DNA from: Zanthoxylum bungeanum
Taxonomy: Eukaryota > Streptophyta > Magnoliopsida > Sapindales > Rutaceae
Direction: 5' to 3'
DNA length: 64,000 bases
NCBI GenBank assembly: GCA_019454045.1
Contig: SKCR01023748.1
Coordinates: 1-64,000, forward strand
Shown: piece after piece, positions 11,047-23,733 of the stretch
How the letters are laid out: each line of letters begins with the position of its first letter
Numbering within the stretch: position 1 is the first letter of the stretch
Notes under the pieces: generated by a model
What the model was told of the DNA's origin: nothing
What the model saw: the letters and a program-made list of their open reading frames with translations, nothing else
The model's database searches: none
Position numbers and translations under genes: made by a program

Positions 11047-12303
11047 ATGATCATTACCTGGATCAGATTGATATCGGCTAGTCATATTGACGCCGAAACT
11101 GATGTCAGGTCTAGTACATAACACAACATACATTATGCTTCCAATACAAGAAGCATATGACAAGTTAGACATCCTAACTCTCTCTTCCTCAGTTTGAGGT
11201 GACATTTTCTTCGAAAGATGTATGACATATCAAAAAGGTACATTTGCTGCCTTGCAGTTGGTAAAACTATGCCTTTCTAACATCTTCTCTATGTACTTCG
11301 ATTGTGACAACACTATAAGATTCCTAACTCTATCTCAGTAGAGCCTTATACCTAGTATATAGGAAGTTTCACCCATATCTTTCATGGAGAAGTTCTTGCA
11401 AAGGTAGGCTTTCACACTTTGCATCATCCCTATATCATTTCCTATGATAAGGATGCCATCTACATACAAGACTAGGAAAACTATCATGCTCCCACTAAAT
11501 TTCTTATAAACACATGGTTCTTCCTCATTTTTGATGAATCTAGATAATCTAATTATCTCATCAAAACGACGATTCCAGCTTCAGGATGCCTGTTTAAGTC
11601 CATAAATAGACTTTTGGAGCTTACAAACCAAGTTCTCACTGGATACGAAACCCCTTGGTTGTTCCATATAGATATCCTCTTCAAGGAATCCATTTAGGAA
11701 AGCGGTTTTCACATCCATCTGCCATATCTCATAGTCGTGATATGCAGCAATGGCTAAAAGAATCCTAATGGATTTTAGCATGGCTACTGGTGAAAAAGTT
11801 TCCTCATAGTCAATCCCAGGACGTTGAGTGTAACCTTTCGCTACCAGTCGGGCCTTAAAGGTTTCCACCTTTTCATCGGGCCCTCGCTTCCTTTTGTAAA
11901 CCCATTTACAACCAATGAGTTTAACTCCTTCAGGAAGTTCAACTAAGTCCCAGACTTGATTGGCATGCATTGAATCCATTTCGGATTTCATGGCTTCTTG
12001 CCATTTTCCTGAATCGATATCCAATATCGCTTCCTTATACGTAGTCAGATATGTTTCATCCAAGAGGAGAACATCAAGGCTCACATCAAATGTTAAAAAC
12101 AATCTTTCAGGAGGCCTTGATATTCTATTCAACTTACGTAGAATCTGTGTTGTAGATCCTTCACTTAGTTGGATCTCTGGTTCCATCTCAGGTTCATTAA
12201 TATTGGGATCAAACTCATCAAGTTTAATCTCTCTATAATTCCCACTTTCTCTCAAAAATTACTTTTCAAGAAAAGTTACAAAACGAACAACAAATATATT
12301 TCA
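11047..12303 (-). pseudogene. Copia A reverse transcriptase segment
   Basis: Carries the Copia RT hallmarks in order: WQEAMKSEMDSM, LVAKGYTQRPGIDYEETFSP, MDVKTAFLNGFLEEDIYM, then LKQAS. The catalytic box reads YVDG (near 11450) instead of YVDD, so the second catalytic Asp is lost. In-frame stops at 12261, 11583, 11337 and 11232 break it further. Antisense frames on the plus strand here are shadows. Confidence 0.9.
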
Positions 12304-13353
12304 TTGTTCGGAATCATAGAATTGATATCCCATGGAATTATCAGGATATCCAACGAACCTACATTTATACCCTCTGGGTGCTAGTTTATCCTGCTGCGTA
12401 ATTCTAACGTATGCAGGACAACCCCAAATCTTTAAATGCTTAAGACTTGGATTTCTACCGAACCATATCTGATAGGGGGTCGTAGAAACAGATTTCGATG
12501 GAACCTTATTAAGTATGTAGGTAGCAGTTTGTAAAGCGTAACCCCAAAGGTAATAAGGAAGATCTGTATAGCTCATCATGGATCGCACCATATCCAATAA
12601 AGTTCGATTTCTACGCTCAGACACTCCATTATGTTAAGGTGTTCCTGGTGGGCTATATTGGGCGAGAATTCCATTATCCCTTAAATAATTTCTGAATTCT
12701 TCACTCATGTATTCACCTCATCGATCTGATCTAAGGCATTTGATGAATTTACTGGTTTGTTTTTCTACTTCATTTCAGAATATTTTGAACTTGTCAAATG
12801 TTTCCGACTTATGTTTCATCAGATAGACATATCCATATCTGGACTTGTCATCTTTGAAAGTCACAAAGTATGTGAAACCATCATGAGCGACATGATTTAA
12901 TGGACCACACACATCACTGTGTATTAGTTCCAGTAAATCTTCAGCACGGTGTCTAACACCTTGAAATTGGGCCTTTGTAATCTTTCCTTGGATACATGAC
13001 TCATAAATCGGATAAGGATCTAAGGTAAGATTTTCAATCAAACCATCCTTTACCAATTTGGATAGACGTCTAACACCTATGTGGCCCAATCTCATATGCC
13101 ATAATTTAGTATTATTTAGTTCAAACTTCCTACTTTTATTTTTCTCTATATTAAAGACATCTCTAGATGTTTCCAAAACATAGTGACCGTTTGATAAAGA
13201 ATATTCATATTTCAATAAATTTTCTTTATCATACAAACATAAAGTTTCATCCTTAATGTTTATTTTATATCATTCTTTATCTAATACTGGCAGTGATATT
13301 ATTCGTCTGATAAGTGAGGGAACATAATAACAGTCATGCAAATCTAATTTACA
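12304..13353 (-). pseudogene. Copia A integrase segment
   Basis: The pre-integrase zinc region reads LWHMRLGHIGVRRLSK, then ESCIQGK; the first Cys of the expected CX2C pair is Tyr. The core has the first catalytic Asp in LIHSDVCGP and the Glu in GVSERRNRTLLDM. The second Asp lies in RSDR just before an in-frame TGA (12720). Further stops lie at 13272, 12777 and 12636. It would insert element cDNA into chromosomes; it is inactive as read. Confidence 0.85.
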
Positions 13354-13356
13354 TCA

Positions 13357-14397
13357 ATTTAGGATATCTAGAACAACTGTTCCTATGGTCTTGACATCCA
13401 ATGTCTCGCCATTGCCAACTCTAAGCTGGATCTCCCCTTTATTTAGCCTTATTTTAACCCTCATTTCCTGCAAGGAATTGTAAATATGAGTAGGACTGCC
13501 AGTGTCTAACACCAATCCATTATTTGCATCTAAGGCTAATAAGATGTCAATAATTGGAAAAATACAAAGCGTACCTGAGGGTCCCACTTTTCCTTTAAGC
13601 TTTGGAAAGTCATTCTTCCAGTGTGCAAACTTCTTGCATTGTAGACATTGGTCACGAGCTACTATCGGTTTTGCGCTTTTGCGCTTCTTGGAGTTTTTCT
13701 TTGATATATTCTTCTTCCCCATCTTAATTTTCTTTGACTTCCCAGAAGTCTTTGAAGAGCCAGCTCCACCATGGAGATATAGTGTGGGGTTGCCTTTCTT
13801 CAAATCTTGCTCCATCGTGCGTAGCATATTATAAAGTTCTTCGTATGTGGCTTGCATCGAATGGATATGTAAATTTAATACAAAGCCAGTATACGAACCA
13901 AGCAAAAAAGACAGAATCAAATTATAGCCCAGCCGTTCATGAAACACAATGCCCTGTCGTTCTAGATATCGAATCTGGTCGATCATAATCAAAACATTAG
14001 TGCTGATAGCTCATCCCTCATTGAGTTCAGCACGGAACAATTCCTTAGACCTTCGATAAAGTTCCATCTCTTGATTTGCATTTAACAACTCCTTGAGTCT
14101 TCGCATGATGCTCCAAGCATCAGGTACTTCTATGTACTGTCTCAGCAAATCTAGAATCAGCGATCCTAAGATGTAGGATTTCACCTTTAGGTTATCATCC
14201 TTCCATCGATCAAAAGTTTCTTACTCTTTTGGAGTGGAGTCAGGATCAATATCAACAGGCACTGGATTGATAGTGACATAAGACCACTTTTCATACTCCA
14301 AGACATGGCGTATGTTCATTTCCCATTCGAAATAGTTCTCGGCTCCTTTTAGCTTATTGGAATCCAAAAGTTTCATCAATAGATTAGTGGCAGCCAT
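13357..14397 (-). pseudogene. Copia A Gag and protease segment
   Basis: Encodes a Gag that would bind element RNA in a virus-like particle, followed by a retropepsin. The start is chosen at 14397 (MAATNLLMKLLDSNKLKG), typical of plant Copia Gag and in frame with everything downstream. A zinc knuckle near 13610-13660 reads CLQCKKFAHWKNDF: spacing fits CX2CX4HX4C but the last Cys is Phe. The basic stretch before it is Lys-rich. The protease motif LDTGSPTHIY near 13490-13520 keeps the catalytic DTG. Two nonsense codons (14223, 14013) interrupt it. Confidence 0.85.
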
Positions 14398-15149
14398 CTA
14401 CAAGACAATATTTTTGAGTAGTAGCAGAATAATTTTCATTTCAAAAGTGATAACACTAATTGATTATGGAATTTTAAATCTATTAGTGCCATCCCACTAC
14501 TTTATGTAATTCTGTAATCTCCCTTAATGGAAAAATAGAAATTTGAATATCAAAATTTCATAGCGGGAAGTGGATCCCGTGAAATTTACTTCAGCCTCAC
14601 ACTAATGACGATATTGGCCTTTGTAAACTTATTAGGTAGACCTTCAAGGTCAATCACTTCATGTGACTCCTGGTTTGGTCCTGAACCGTTTCTTATCCTC
14701 ATACTAATGACGATATTGGATTAAGACGTGTTCTAGGTGTATACTTTTCAATGTGCACTAATGAGCTTCGTATGTACACCCTCACACTAATGACGATATT
14801 GGGTGACTACGTTAACTCATCACGCTACATCTAATGTTTTACCAGAGTGACCTAAGTTCCGAGCACTTAAACCCTCACATTAATGACGATATTGGATATA
14901 AGTAGTAAGAACCCATTCATCTTCGTATTGAAAAGACAAACCATCCAATAATGCTCCAACATTATTAATACTATTACTTAAATAAAGTAATCACCTAATC
15001 ACAGGAGATTTATGACAATCAAGTCACTAACTTTATTAGGTAAAAGTTTTAATTTAAAACATGCAATACATATCCAACATGTCTTATGCATAATTAAATT
15101 AAAATTACTATGGCATAGATTCAAAACATGTGTTGTATGGTTAAGCCTT
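14398..15149 (-). mobile_element. Copia A untranslated leader with four repeated motifs
   Basis: 750 bp between the primer binding site and the gag ATG, with no coding potential. The plus strand repeats an ACTAATGACGATATTGG core at 14596-14617, 14698-14719, 14781-14802 and 14874-14895, at intervals of 102, 83 and 93 bp; spacer sequence differs between copies. Related leader sequence is found in Copia C at 22850-23040. Confidence 0.75.
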
Positions 15150-15163
15150 CGCTCTTGATACCA
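15150..15163 (-). other. Primer binding site of Copia A
   Basis: The minus strand reads TGGTATCAAGAGCG three bases after the LTR end at 15167, the initiator-tRNA-Met type with one inserted or changed base. It marks the right-hand LTR as the 5' LTR. Confidence 0.85.
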
Positions 15164-15490
15164 TTCTGTTGGGGCAGTTGTGGAACCCCTAGGGTCGGAT
15201 CGGTGCCCCGGGCAGAGGAAATGGGTCTAACCCATGGATATCAAGTATAGGTGTAATTTTAAATCATTTAATGAAATACTATATTTCATTACGAGTGTAT
15301 AAGAAAAAATCGGGACTGAATCGGAGTCCGGAAGCTCCAGAACGAGAGAAAATAAAATTGGCGCACGCGTACCCGCGCACGCTAAAGTGATGCGCGCACT
15401 ATACGCGCTACAGTGCATGTGTCACTATAGCGCACAACAGCTGTCTTTGTTTTTTTTTTTTAATTATTTTCAATTGTTTTGCAAAATGCA

Positions 15491-15519
15491 CAGCTCTCTG
15501 GAAAATTTCCAGAGAGCTG
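15491..15519. repeat. 29-bp perfect palindrome in Copia A LTR
   Basis: The arm CAGCTCTCTGGAAA, a single A, then the exact reverse complement TTTCCAGAGAGCTG. It would fold as a 14-bp stem in RNA or extrude as a cruciform in DNA. Confidence 0.95.
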
Positions 15520-15524
15520 ATAAA

Positions 15525-15545
15525 ATTAGGGTCTATTACCCTAAT
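15525..15545. repeat. Second hairpin with TTAGGG/CCCTAA arms
   Basis: ATTAGGGT, spacer CTATT, then ACCCTAAT: an 8-bp perfect stem that starts 6 bp after the previous palindrome. The arms resemble the telobox/telomere core, but only one unit is present. Confidence 0.9.
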
Positions 15546-16465
15546 TGCTTCTAGTCTTCCCTAAATACTTTAAAAACACCAAAAATTAATTTTTAATTTC
15601 AAAACCAACATTAACACATGTTATAGAATAAAATTCAAGTTTTTCAAAATATCAAATATTTTTAGAAAAACATAAATTTATTCTAAATACGCACTTGCGT
15701 GAATTTTTAATCCATTACACAAACCAAATTAGAATCCCAATAAGAAATGTCTCGTGAACAATTCTAGGTCACCCAAAGGTGGTCAAGTGATTCTAGGATG
15801 GTAGCCATAGCTCTAAGCTTTAATCTAGAGTTCCAAACTTTAATTAATTGTTGCATGTCCAACATGAACATTTTTGACCTAATTACAAGCATGTTGTGTT
15901 TATACTTCTAAAGTATCCTAACACAATTGATTAGCTTTAGTCAACATTAAGCTATATGATCATGAATCTAATACATAAATAAACATAGCTTAGAAGAAGA
16001 CCAAACTTTACCTAGTAAGCTTGATGCAAGATCCAATCTACCTCTCATTTGTTGAAATTGTTGGAGAACCTCCAAGGTGTGCAAGCTTGACTTCAAGATC
16101 CAATCTTGTTTCCAATGCTTCCACGCTTCACTTCAAGATCCAATCTTGATTTCTCCTTAATGAAATATTTTAGAGACCTCACAAGCTTCTCTAAACACTT
16201 CTCTAACTTAGGCTAATTTCTCTAAGAATTTGCTTGTATTTTTTTTTTTACTTGTAATTAAAACCTTCCTAAAGCTTGCTATTTATAACAAAACTTAGGT
16301 AATTTTTAATTAATAAAAGTTGTAATCAACTTTTAAGTGGACTTAATCTAATTTGTCCAAATATGTAATAATTAGGTGTGACTAATCTCCATTATCTCCC
16401 ACTTTAATTTAATCCAATTAAATCAAGCCAAAGATTAGGAAATGGATTAGTAAAATGTTTGCCAT

Positions 16466-16490
16466 CTTGATTTAATCCAATTAAATCAAG
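16466..16490. repeat. 11-bp stem with CCA spacer in Copia A LTR
   Basis: The arm CTTGATTTAAT, spacer CCA, then the exact complement ATTAAATCAAG. In the sense (minus) RNA the spacer is UGG, the same as in Copia B. A 7-bp version lies 60 bp upstream at 16407-16423. Confidence 0.9.
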
Positions 16491-16721
16491 CCAAAATGAC
16501 CTATTATTACATACTTAAAATTACCATAATATCCTCAAATGGTAGAGATAATTATGATTTTATAATTAAGTTCTTGTGAAATTATTGAATTAATCCAATT
16601 AGGTCAAAGTAAATAATCAATGTTATCCAATAACACTTGATTATCTTAGTTGATAATTATAATATAAAATATTAACTTTTATCAAAAAAAAATCGGCTAC
16701 CCAAGTGCTCAACGAGTACAC

Positions 16722-19330
16722 TGTTGGGGTTTTAAGGGGGAATATCGGTAACGCAGCGGAATAGTGGAAAATCAAAATTTTCCGATTTCAAAATTTTTCT
16801 CGGATCAATCAAATAAACTTATTTATTTAATTATCCAATTATCAAATTCTGAAAAATTACACAAGAGATCAAATTTCTTGGTAATTACCGAATTGCCCCA
16901 AAACTTTGTAAATTGATCATTTTAGTCCAAAAGTTGTCATATACAATTTGGATAATTCTAAATCATTTCTAAAATGTTTTAAACACATCTAATGCATCAA
17001 AATCAGATTTCACACAAATCCCCAATTTTTCTGAAATTGCCGAGAGTACCCCCCCAATTTTCAGTTTTTTGCAATTTGGTCCTTTTGTTCAAAAACAAGC
17101 CAAGATCAAATCCAATTAACCCAAAATTTTACATGCATCATATTCATACCATAATACATCACATATATGAAAAGCCCCAAATTTGGAGAAGGTTATGAAC
17201 CCTAATTTTTCAATTTTATCAAATTGTCCAATTTTACCAAATCTTTAAAATCCAACACTTTTATCCATTCAATACTTCACCAATCTAGCCTCACCACTTT
17301 GAAACAACTCTAGAAAAATTCTAGGTCACCAAGGAGTGGCTTACCAACTCTAGAATGGCAACTTGATTTTCTAAAAATCAAAAGTAAAGCTTTGAAACAA
17401 TTTCAAGCTTACTTACATGCTTCAATCTTTCATCAAAGTTCACAACCATATAAACACAAACTATAAGAGTAGAGATAACATCAAAGCATCACAAAATGAA
17501 GCTAAGCATATTAGAAACATTTTCTATGTTGAAGACATTAAAGAAAAACTTACAAAAACAAGATTTTTTCAAGCTTTCTTCTTTAGCCTCCAAGCCTTTT
17601 CTCTCAACTTCTTTTATGTTTATTTTGTATCAAATGAACTTGTTAAACCCTAAAAATGAAACAAAACAATATATACCTCCTCCAAAATAAGCCTTGGCCG
17701 ATTTTAGGGAGAAATAAATAAAATATCTAGATATTTTGCTTTTGTTTCATTTAATGGTTTATCAACTTGTTTTGCTTTTATCATTACACTTTAATGATTC
17801 TAAACAAGTCAACAATGGCAACTTAAAAATATAACACTTATATTTAATAAGTAATGGCCGAAAATTACAAATAAAAATGGAAAAATGATATTTTCAATTT
17901 TAACAATTAAAACAAATATCTAAGGAAGTCAAATTCAATTTGACAACCTTTTCCTTTAATGTAAAGTCAAACATTTACACTTATAATCATTTCCTAACTT
18001 TATCATTTGATGAGATATTTATATTTTAATTATATTAATCATTTAACAATTAAATAATTAAATAATTAATTAAATACAAATATCTCAAATATATGTATTA
18101 TATTTACTTTAAATATTTCAAATACATATATTAATGATATATGTCAAATACCTTTATTTGACAATTTATTAATGTGTATTTAATAATATCATATATTAAA
18201 TACAAATACACCTTAATTAGGAAATGACGGTTCGGCCGTTCGCATGTATTTTTCGTTTAACGTTTAAACGATTTATAAATAACCAACATTATTCATAAAA
18301 GTTGCCCTAGTGCTCTACGAGTATATTTCATTAGTGAGACTCTCTAGATTCATGTATATCCGTCAAAAAATCCAATTTCATGTCCATAATTTACCCACCC
18401 GTAAATTATGATGACCACGGATAAACTAGCTGAATCATACAGGTCGAGGTCATTGCATACATATAATCCGTCCGTCACAGGTATCCGGATAATACTAGAG
18501 ATATAGATGTAAATTTCAAATCTCTATAGGTATTATCCCATCGACGTATCTATTAGCAATCTCTAAATAACATTCGGAACTTACTTTCGAAGTATACTGT
18601 GGCCACATATTTAACAGACTGCTAATCATATATGGACTACCTATGCTCTGTACACAGAACTGAAGGATCCTATCTTGATACACATAGGATATCCTGAGAA
18701 TCGGTCCACACCCAACGAACAGGCGGAGGTCTGATCTAAATAGATCGGTGACGTGACTGCCATCTAAGTGTGGAGGATGTCTCATACATCCACAGTGGTA
18801 TCTCAAGTCGAAGGACCACTATGCTACTCAACCCGAGAAGATTCTTATTGACGTTGTTGTACCATCCATTAAGAATCTTAGGTGAATCGTTCAATGTTTA
18901 TCCACTATAAACACCTACACGTCTATACGAGTCTTCATAGACTCATGGTTCATTGGGATAAACCATCGGACCAAGTCTCGATATACGACATGTACTGGTC
19001 TCAACAGATTTGACTAACCGACCCGTGTTAGTGAATCTTGACCAGGAACTATATTTGATAATATACATTGAGCAGTGACACTTCCCAATGTCAATTACAA
19101 ACTAGCTTTGTAACTGTGTACTGCATTATATATTATCGAGTCTTTGTCTAATATATACATATCACTAAACAACATTTAGTTTCAATCTAATCGTAATCAG
19201 TTCGAATACGTATATAAAAAAACAAGAGGTGCAACCATAAATAAGTAATATTATGGAAAATGGGATGTTCGTATTCATGAATCAGACATAAATACAATCC
19301 GGATTGGCGCTCTGAGCACCAACCCCAACA
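16722..19330 (-). mobile_element. Copia C left (3') LTR
   Basis: 2,609 bp, TGTTGGGG at the left and CCCCAACA at the right. Nearly identical by eye to 39588-42197 (2,610 bp). AATTTCTCCCACTTGCT directly after it is a purine tract on the minus strand, so this is the 3' LTR. Short frames inside it (17417-17690) are present in both LTRs and resemble no known protein. Confidence 0.9.
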
Positions 19331-22300
19331 ATTTCTCCCACTTGCTCTAGTGTCAATCCACGGTATCATATACATATCTCAATGTGTATCGTATACTCAT
19401 GGCTCTCAAAAGCTCACCTAGCACTTAAGAGGTAGGCAACAAGAAGTATGTCCGCTATTACATATTAAGTTTTTCAAACAAACTCCATCGTTTCCAATAA
19501 TCAGCGTCATTCATATTTTGTAGAATCTAAATTATACATTAATATGAATGAGACGCTACATCAGTATTGTGCTACAGCTACTGAGTTGTCCAAGTATTCA
19601 GGGATCAAATCCAAAATACTATGTGGACAACCACAAACATAACACCAATATAAAACTTCTAATTTATAAGGTCACTATGCAACTTCATAAGTCAATACTT
19701 CATAAGTTGCATCTAATTCCACTAAATAGTAGAATCTTTCGTGACTCTCCCACTGTATCTTTTGTGACTCTTTATGACGTAGACTGTCTAACGTCATAAT
19801 TATTCTCAAAACTAATATGACCCTATTGGTTGCAGAATGTATTCTCCATGAATTAGAAACTCGTTCTTAATATCTCAAAGATCACAAAGAACGTGTTTCA
19901 AGATCCATCCTATGGTCTATAGGATATCAAAATAACTCGTAACAATTACGATTAAATCGATATCTACAATTGCACATTATAAAGTATTTATTATGTCATC
20001 ATCAAATGATACATAAGATTGATTAGACATTCTAATCAATATCTCTTTCGAAAAAGGAATCATCTTTTACGAAATATGAATACTTTATATAAGACACACA
20101 ATAACTGTCCAACAGTTATACTAACTGTCATACAGATAGCCTAGTTATGTCCTTTATTAGATCATATCTAATGCACGACTAATAGAGTATCTCACAAGTC
20201 TCCAAGTTTTATATCATATATAAAACTTTATATCAAATATAACAGAGACTACTCTCACTGCATTCACGGAGTAAAGAAGACTTAGGTAAATCTTTTACCT
20301 TACAAACATCTCATTATTACTATAATAATGATGATGTTGTTAGGATATATAACACTAGAAAGTAATTTGTACGCTCCCACTAACCCTTCAAGTACATATG
20401 TATTCTCTATACTTTGACAAGATCAGACAATCTGACTGATATCAAAAATAGAGAATACGAATTTCCGGAAGACTTATCCGAGTCTATAATAGGCTCTATA
20501 AGCTAGCACACTAAACTACGATCTCAGAAGAACACAAACTCTAGGGCCTTTCCAGAATGAACTCTTCAAACAAAGAAATCACAACTGATCTCTTATCTGA
20601 ATAAGTCATTCAAAAATGCCAATTTGCATTCTTTAGCTAAAATGTACAGTTTAAAATCAACATTAACCAATATATCTTTAATTGTTCAATTAGTGTGACT
20701 AGAGACAAGTTTCCTCAGAATCTACAATAGATTGCTGAGTATAACCTTTCTCACTGTCATACTATAAAGGTCAAACCTTTAATAAGCTCACACTGCTTTC
20801 GTTGCGAAAACAATTAGCACATATCATGAACTAATTCATAATGAAAGCTTAATCAAGTTCAAAACTTGATCACAGTTAGCTATGAACAATCTTAGATCTA
20901 TGGTTCAATGGTGAACTTCCAGAATCAATATCAAATATTGCTTCCATTATAAGTTATAGGATAATTTTCTTCAATAAGAAAACAACAAAACCATTAAGTA
21001 TCAAATACTCGTAAATGACTCTGTTATCCTATTGGACTTGTACGGAAGATGTATAAGGGTTGTTTCATCTTATTAATTACGTAGTTCCAATTATAGTTTA
21101 TCATTCTCACATTTGACTTCAATAAGTCAAGTCTTTTCTACAATAATTAACATAAGATGTTACACACCAAGTAATAAAATGATTTTATTACTTAGGATCA
21201 AAGGAAAGATATTTTATTAAATAGAATACAATATTCTATAAAATAGAATAAATGATAAACTTTTACTTATACCTCCGAGGTGTAAGTAATTTCCATTATA
21301 TAACTATTATATAAAAGAAAGATTCAAATCTCAAACTTTTCAAGATTTGAATTTTCTACCTATACATATCATATATGTAACTGTGGAAATTAATGGAACC
21401 TAAATTAAAATGATGAACTAGTGTTACTGGAGCATATCCCCAAGAGTATTGAAATTAATTCGGTAACATTCAATATCAAACGAATCAAATCATATAAGAT
21501 TCGACTGCTCCCACTACTAATTCCATCAAGATGGAATCGTGGAAGAATAATATTGAATATGAATCATATTCACTGAATAACCTTAGAACTAATTGCTTTA
21601 AATTCATATGTTTGATCGTATCAAAGATCTTTGAACAATTCAAGACTTGTTATGAATTTTAAGGATCACGTTTTCAAAATTTCAGATTGAATATATTTGA
21701 ACCAATCAAATATGTTCAATCTGCATTGCATTAGAACAGATTGAAAGTGCTTGATCATTTCAAGACGTTCAATATGTGTTCTTTCAGAAACACGTAACTA
21801 AGTTATGACAATTCATAAACTAAGTTACGAAGTAAAGAAAACTACCTTAAGCAATTACAATTCATTAAAACTACATACATCTAATGTATCAGTTTAATGA
21901 ATCTGGTGGTCCAATGACAAATCATTGGTTAAACGAGATTTTAATCACCTTCATGAATAAAATATTCATTAAATGGATAAGGATGTGTGGTGTGATCTTG
22001 TATCAAACCATCATTTACCATACGAAATAAGCATCTAATGCTTAAGTGATTAAACTCATAAAACACCGTTCTAAATTATTTATTTTACCGAATAATTTTT
22101 CTTAATGTTTATCTCTACGTCAATGACACTACTAGTTATATTTAAAATATATAACAATTATTTATAAAGAAAAACTATCCAATAGTCGCGAGTTCCGATA
22201 TCAAACATCAAAACAATCGTTAACTAATATTTTTAAATAACTAGATGGGAGATCTGGTATCCAATACCTATAGTTGTAGTATTGTGAAAATTGATATTTT

Positions 22301-22830
22301 CTATACACAACTATACGCATCTCCTTTCTTTAGCTTTACTATTTACATTCAACTATTCACAACAATTGCAAATAATTGATTAGCAAATTGTGTCAGACAC
22401 ATTGCCTCTATAGGTCATTAAAGTTAAGAAACGTCATTACTAGATAAACAAATACCTAATGGGGCTTTCTTAATACCAGTCAAGAATCTCGAGACATGAA
22501 CTAATTCAAATCAATTCTTACTGCATAAGAAACTATTCTCTCTAAAGTATTATACCCTAAAAGGGATATCTATCTAGATTATCTATCATGACTTAGAAAC
22601 TAAGTCATTTAACCATCTTGATTTTTGAAGAAAATTGGAAAAATAGTTCCCGATGGTTTAGACCAATCTAATAATATCCTAGTCTAGTAGTATCTAGAAC
22701 CTATTCTAGAATAACTGCAACCAAGAGTCAAGTCAGATAACAAATCAAAATATGTGTGCAGTGAATTAAAAGTTTAATTCTATCTAATATAGATTGAGGA
22801 AAAAAAACAAGCGGCTATTTCCATAATAAT
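19331..22830 (-). pseudogene. Copia C gag-pol, heavily decayed
   Basis: This stretch lies where a minus-strand Copia gag-pol belongs, between the polypurine tract and the leader, and is collinear in places with Copia A. For example 19590-19640 resembles 10690-10745 (RNase H), 19840-19895 resembles 10960-11030, and 20395-20510 resembles 11515-11640 (RT). No frame longer than about 80 codons survives. Gag would start near 22820. I cannot read catalytic residues with confidence; the call rests on position and local similarity. Confidence 0.65.
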
Positions 22831-23113
22831 ACACATTGCATAAGTTAAGGAATTTTTAAACTTAGCAGTGCTTCCCACTATTTTACGTAATACCGTAATC
22901 CCCAACGGAAAAATGAGAATTCAATAATTAAATCGAATTCCATAATGGGAAGAGGACCCCATGAATATATTTCGACTCACATCAGAGGCACGGTCTCGCC
23001 TACTTATATTCACAGGTAGACAACTTATTGTCAATCACTCACTACTGACTTCTGGGTTTCCGGTCCTGGTCGTTTCTCATTGTCGCTGCTAAGGCAGGCC
23101 CACAAGGAGACGT
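22831..23113 (-). mobile_element. Copia C leader, part next to element D
   Basis: Similar to the Copia A leader at 14490-14690, including the CCCACTA and GGGAAG...GACCCC blocks and CAATCACTC...TGACT. It is interrupted by the Tat element D at 23114; 23109-23113 (GACGT) is the target duplication. The leader resumes at 37127. Confidence 0.75.
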
Positions 23114-23733
23114 TGTGGGAATACAGATGTTGGGCGACGCATGCTGTCCCGAGCTCGGGGACCGGTTAGGAGTACGGAGTAGCCCACAGTGGACTAAACC
23201 GGAGAATAATGGAGTCGCCACCCGGTGTGAACCAGGAAAATGATTTAAGGCCGCACTCACCCCTCGCAAGGGAAGACCTCAAACCGTTGGGTTCGAAATA
23301 GTCCCTTACTTATGCCACTTGTAATAAAATGATTTGTGCAATAATCTAACCAAGCCTAAGCAACATATTTCCAAGGAAAATTTTACTTCTAAGTTCGCAT
23401 GCATAAAATAAACCATTATAATGACAATATCATACAATAATCTCATGACATACCTCAATTATATAATGCGGAAAATAAAGAACAAAACTAAACATAGTGC
23501 GAATTCCCAACACAAAAAAAATGACTAATCATGTTTGAAAATGAACAACTAAATGGGCTAAATCATGCTTAAGAACCAAGTAGCATACTAATGGCCTAAT
23601 CATGCTTGAATACCATCTCATGAACACATCAAATAAATAAAGGCAGGAATTCAAATAGTATGATTGATTATATGATACAAGAGAAATCACCTAAGAAACA
23701 ATTATGCATGACATGTGATGAAAATGACTCAGT

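Larger units (their letters stand above)
10480..14397 (-). pseudogene. Copia A gag-pol, one frame with 15 nonsense codons
   Basis: From the ATG at 14397 to the final TAA at 10480-10482 the frame is unbroken for 1,306 codons with no frameshift. Domain order is Gag, protease, integrase, reverse transcriptase, RNase H, as in Ty1/Copia. In-frame stops have their first base at 14223, 14013, 13356, 13272, 12777, 12720, 12636, 12303, 12261, 11583, 11337, 11232, 11046, 10761 and 10581: ten TGA and five TAA. Several stand where the family has Arg, Gln or Trp (for example after LKQAS at 11583, and in DH*TAVKH at 11046), as expected from C-to-T or G-to-A change. Three key residues are also altered: the zinc-knuckle last Cys, one integrase zinc Cys, and RT YVDD reads YVDG. 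The product cannot be functional. Confidence 0.9.
15167..16721 (-). mobile_element. Copia A right (5') LTR, first part
   Basis: Begins TGTTGGGGCAG next to the primer binding site and matches the left LTR from 16165 onward. It contains a CG-rich stretch at 15358-15435, two perfect hairpins at 15491-15545 and inverted repeats with CCA spacers at 16407-16423, 16466-16490 and 16621-16635. It is broken at 16721 by the LTR of Copia C. Confidence 0.85.

Noticed and set aside
15525..15545. Interstitial telomere repeat
   Set aside because: Only one TTAGGG and one CCCTAA, arranged as a hairpin; the plant telomere unit TTTAGGG is not tandemly present.
17417..17690. Small frames in Copia C LTR, repeated at 40283-40556
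   Set aside because: Duplicated because both LTRs contain them; low-complexity composition and no recognisable domain.
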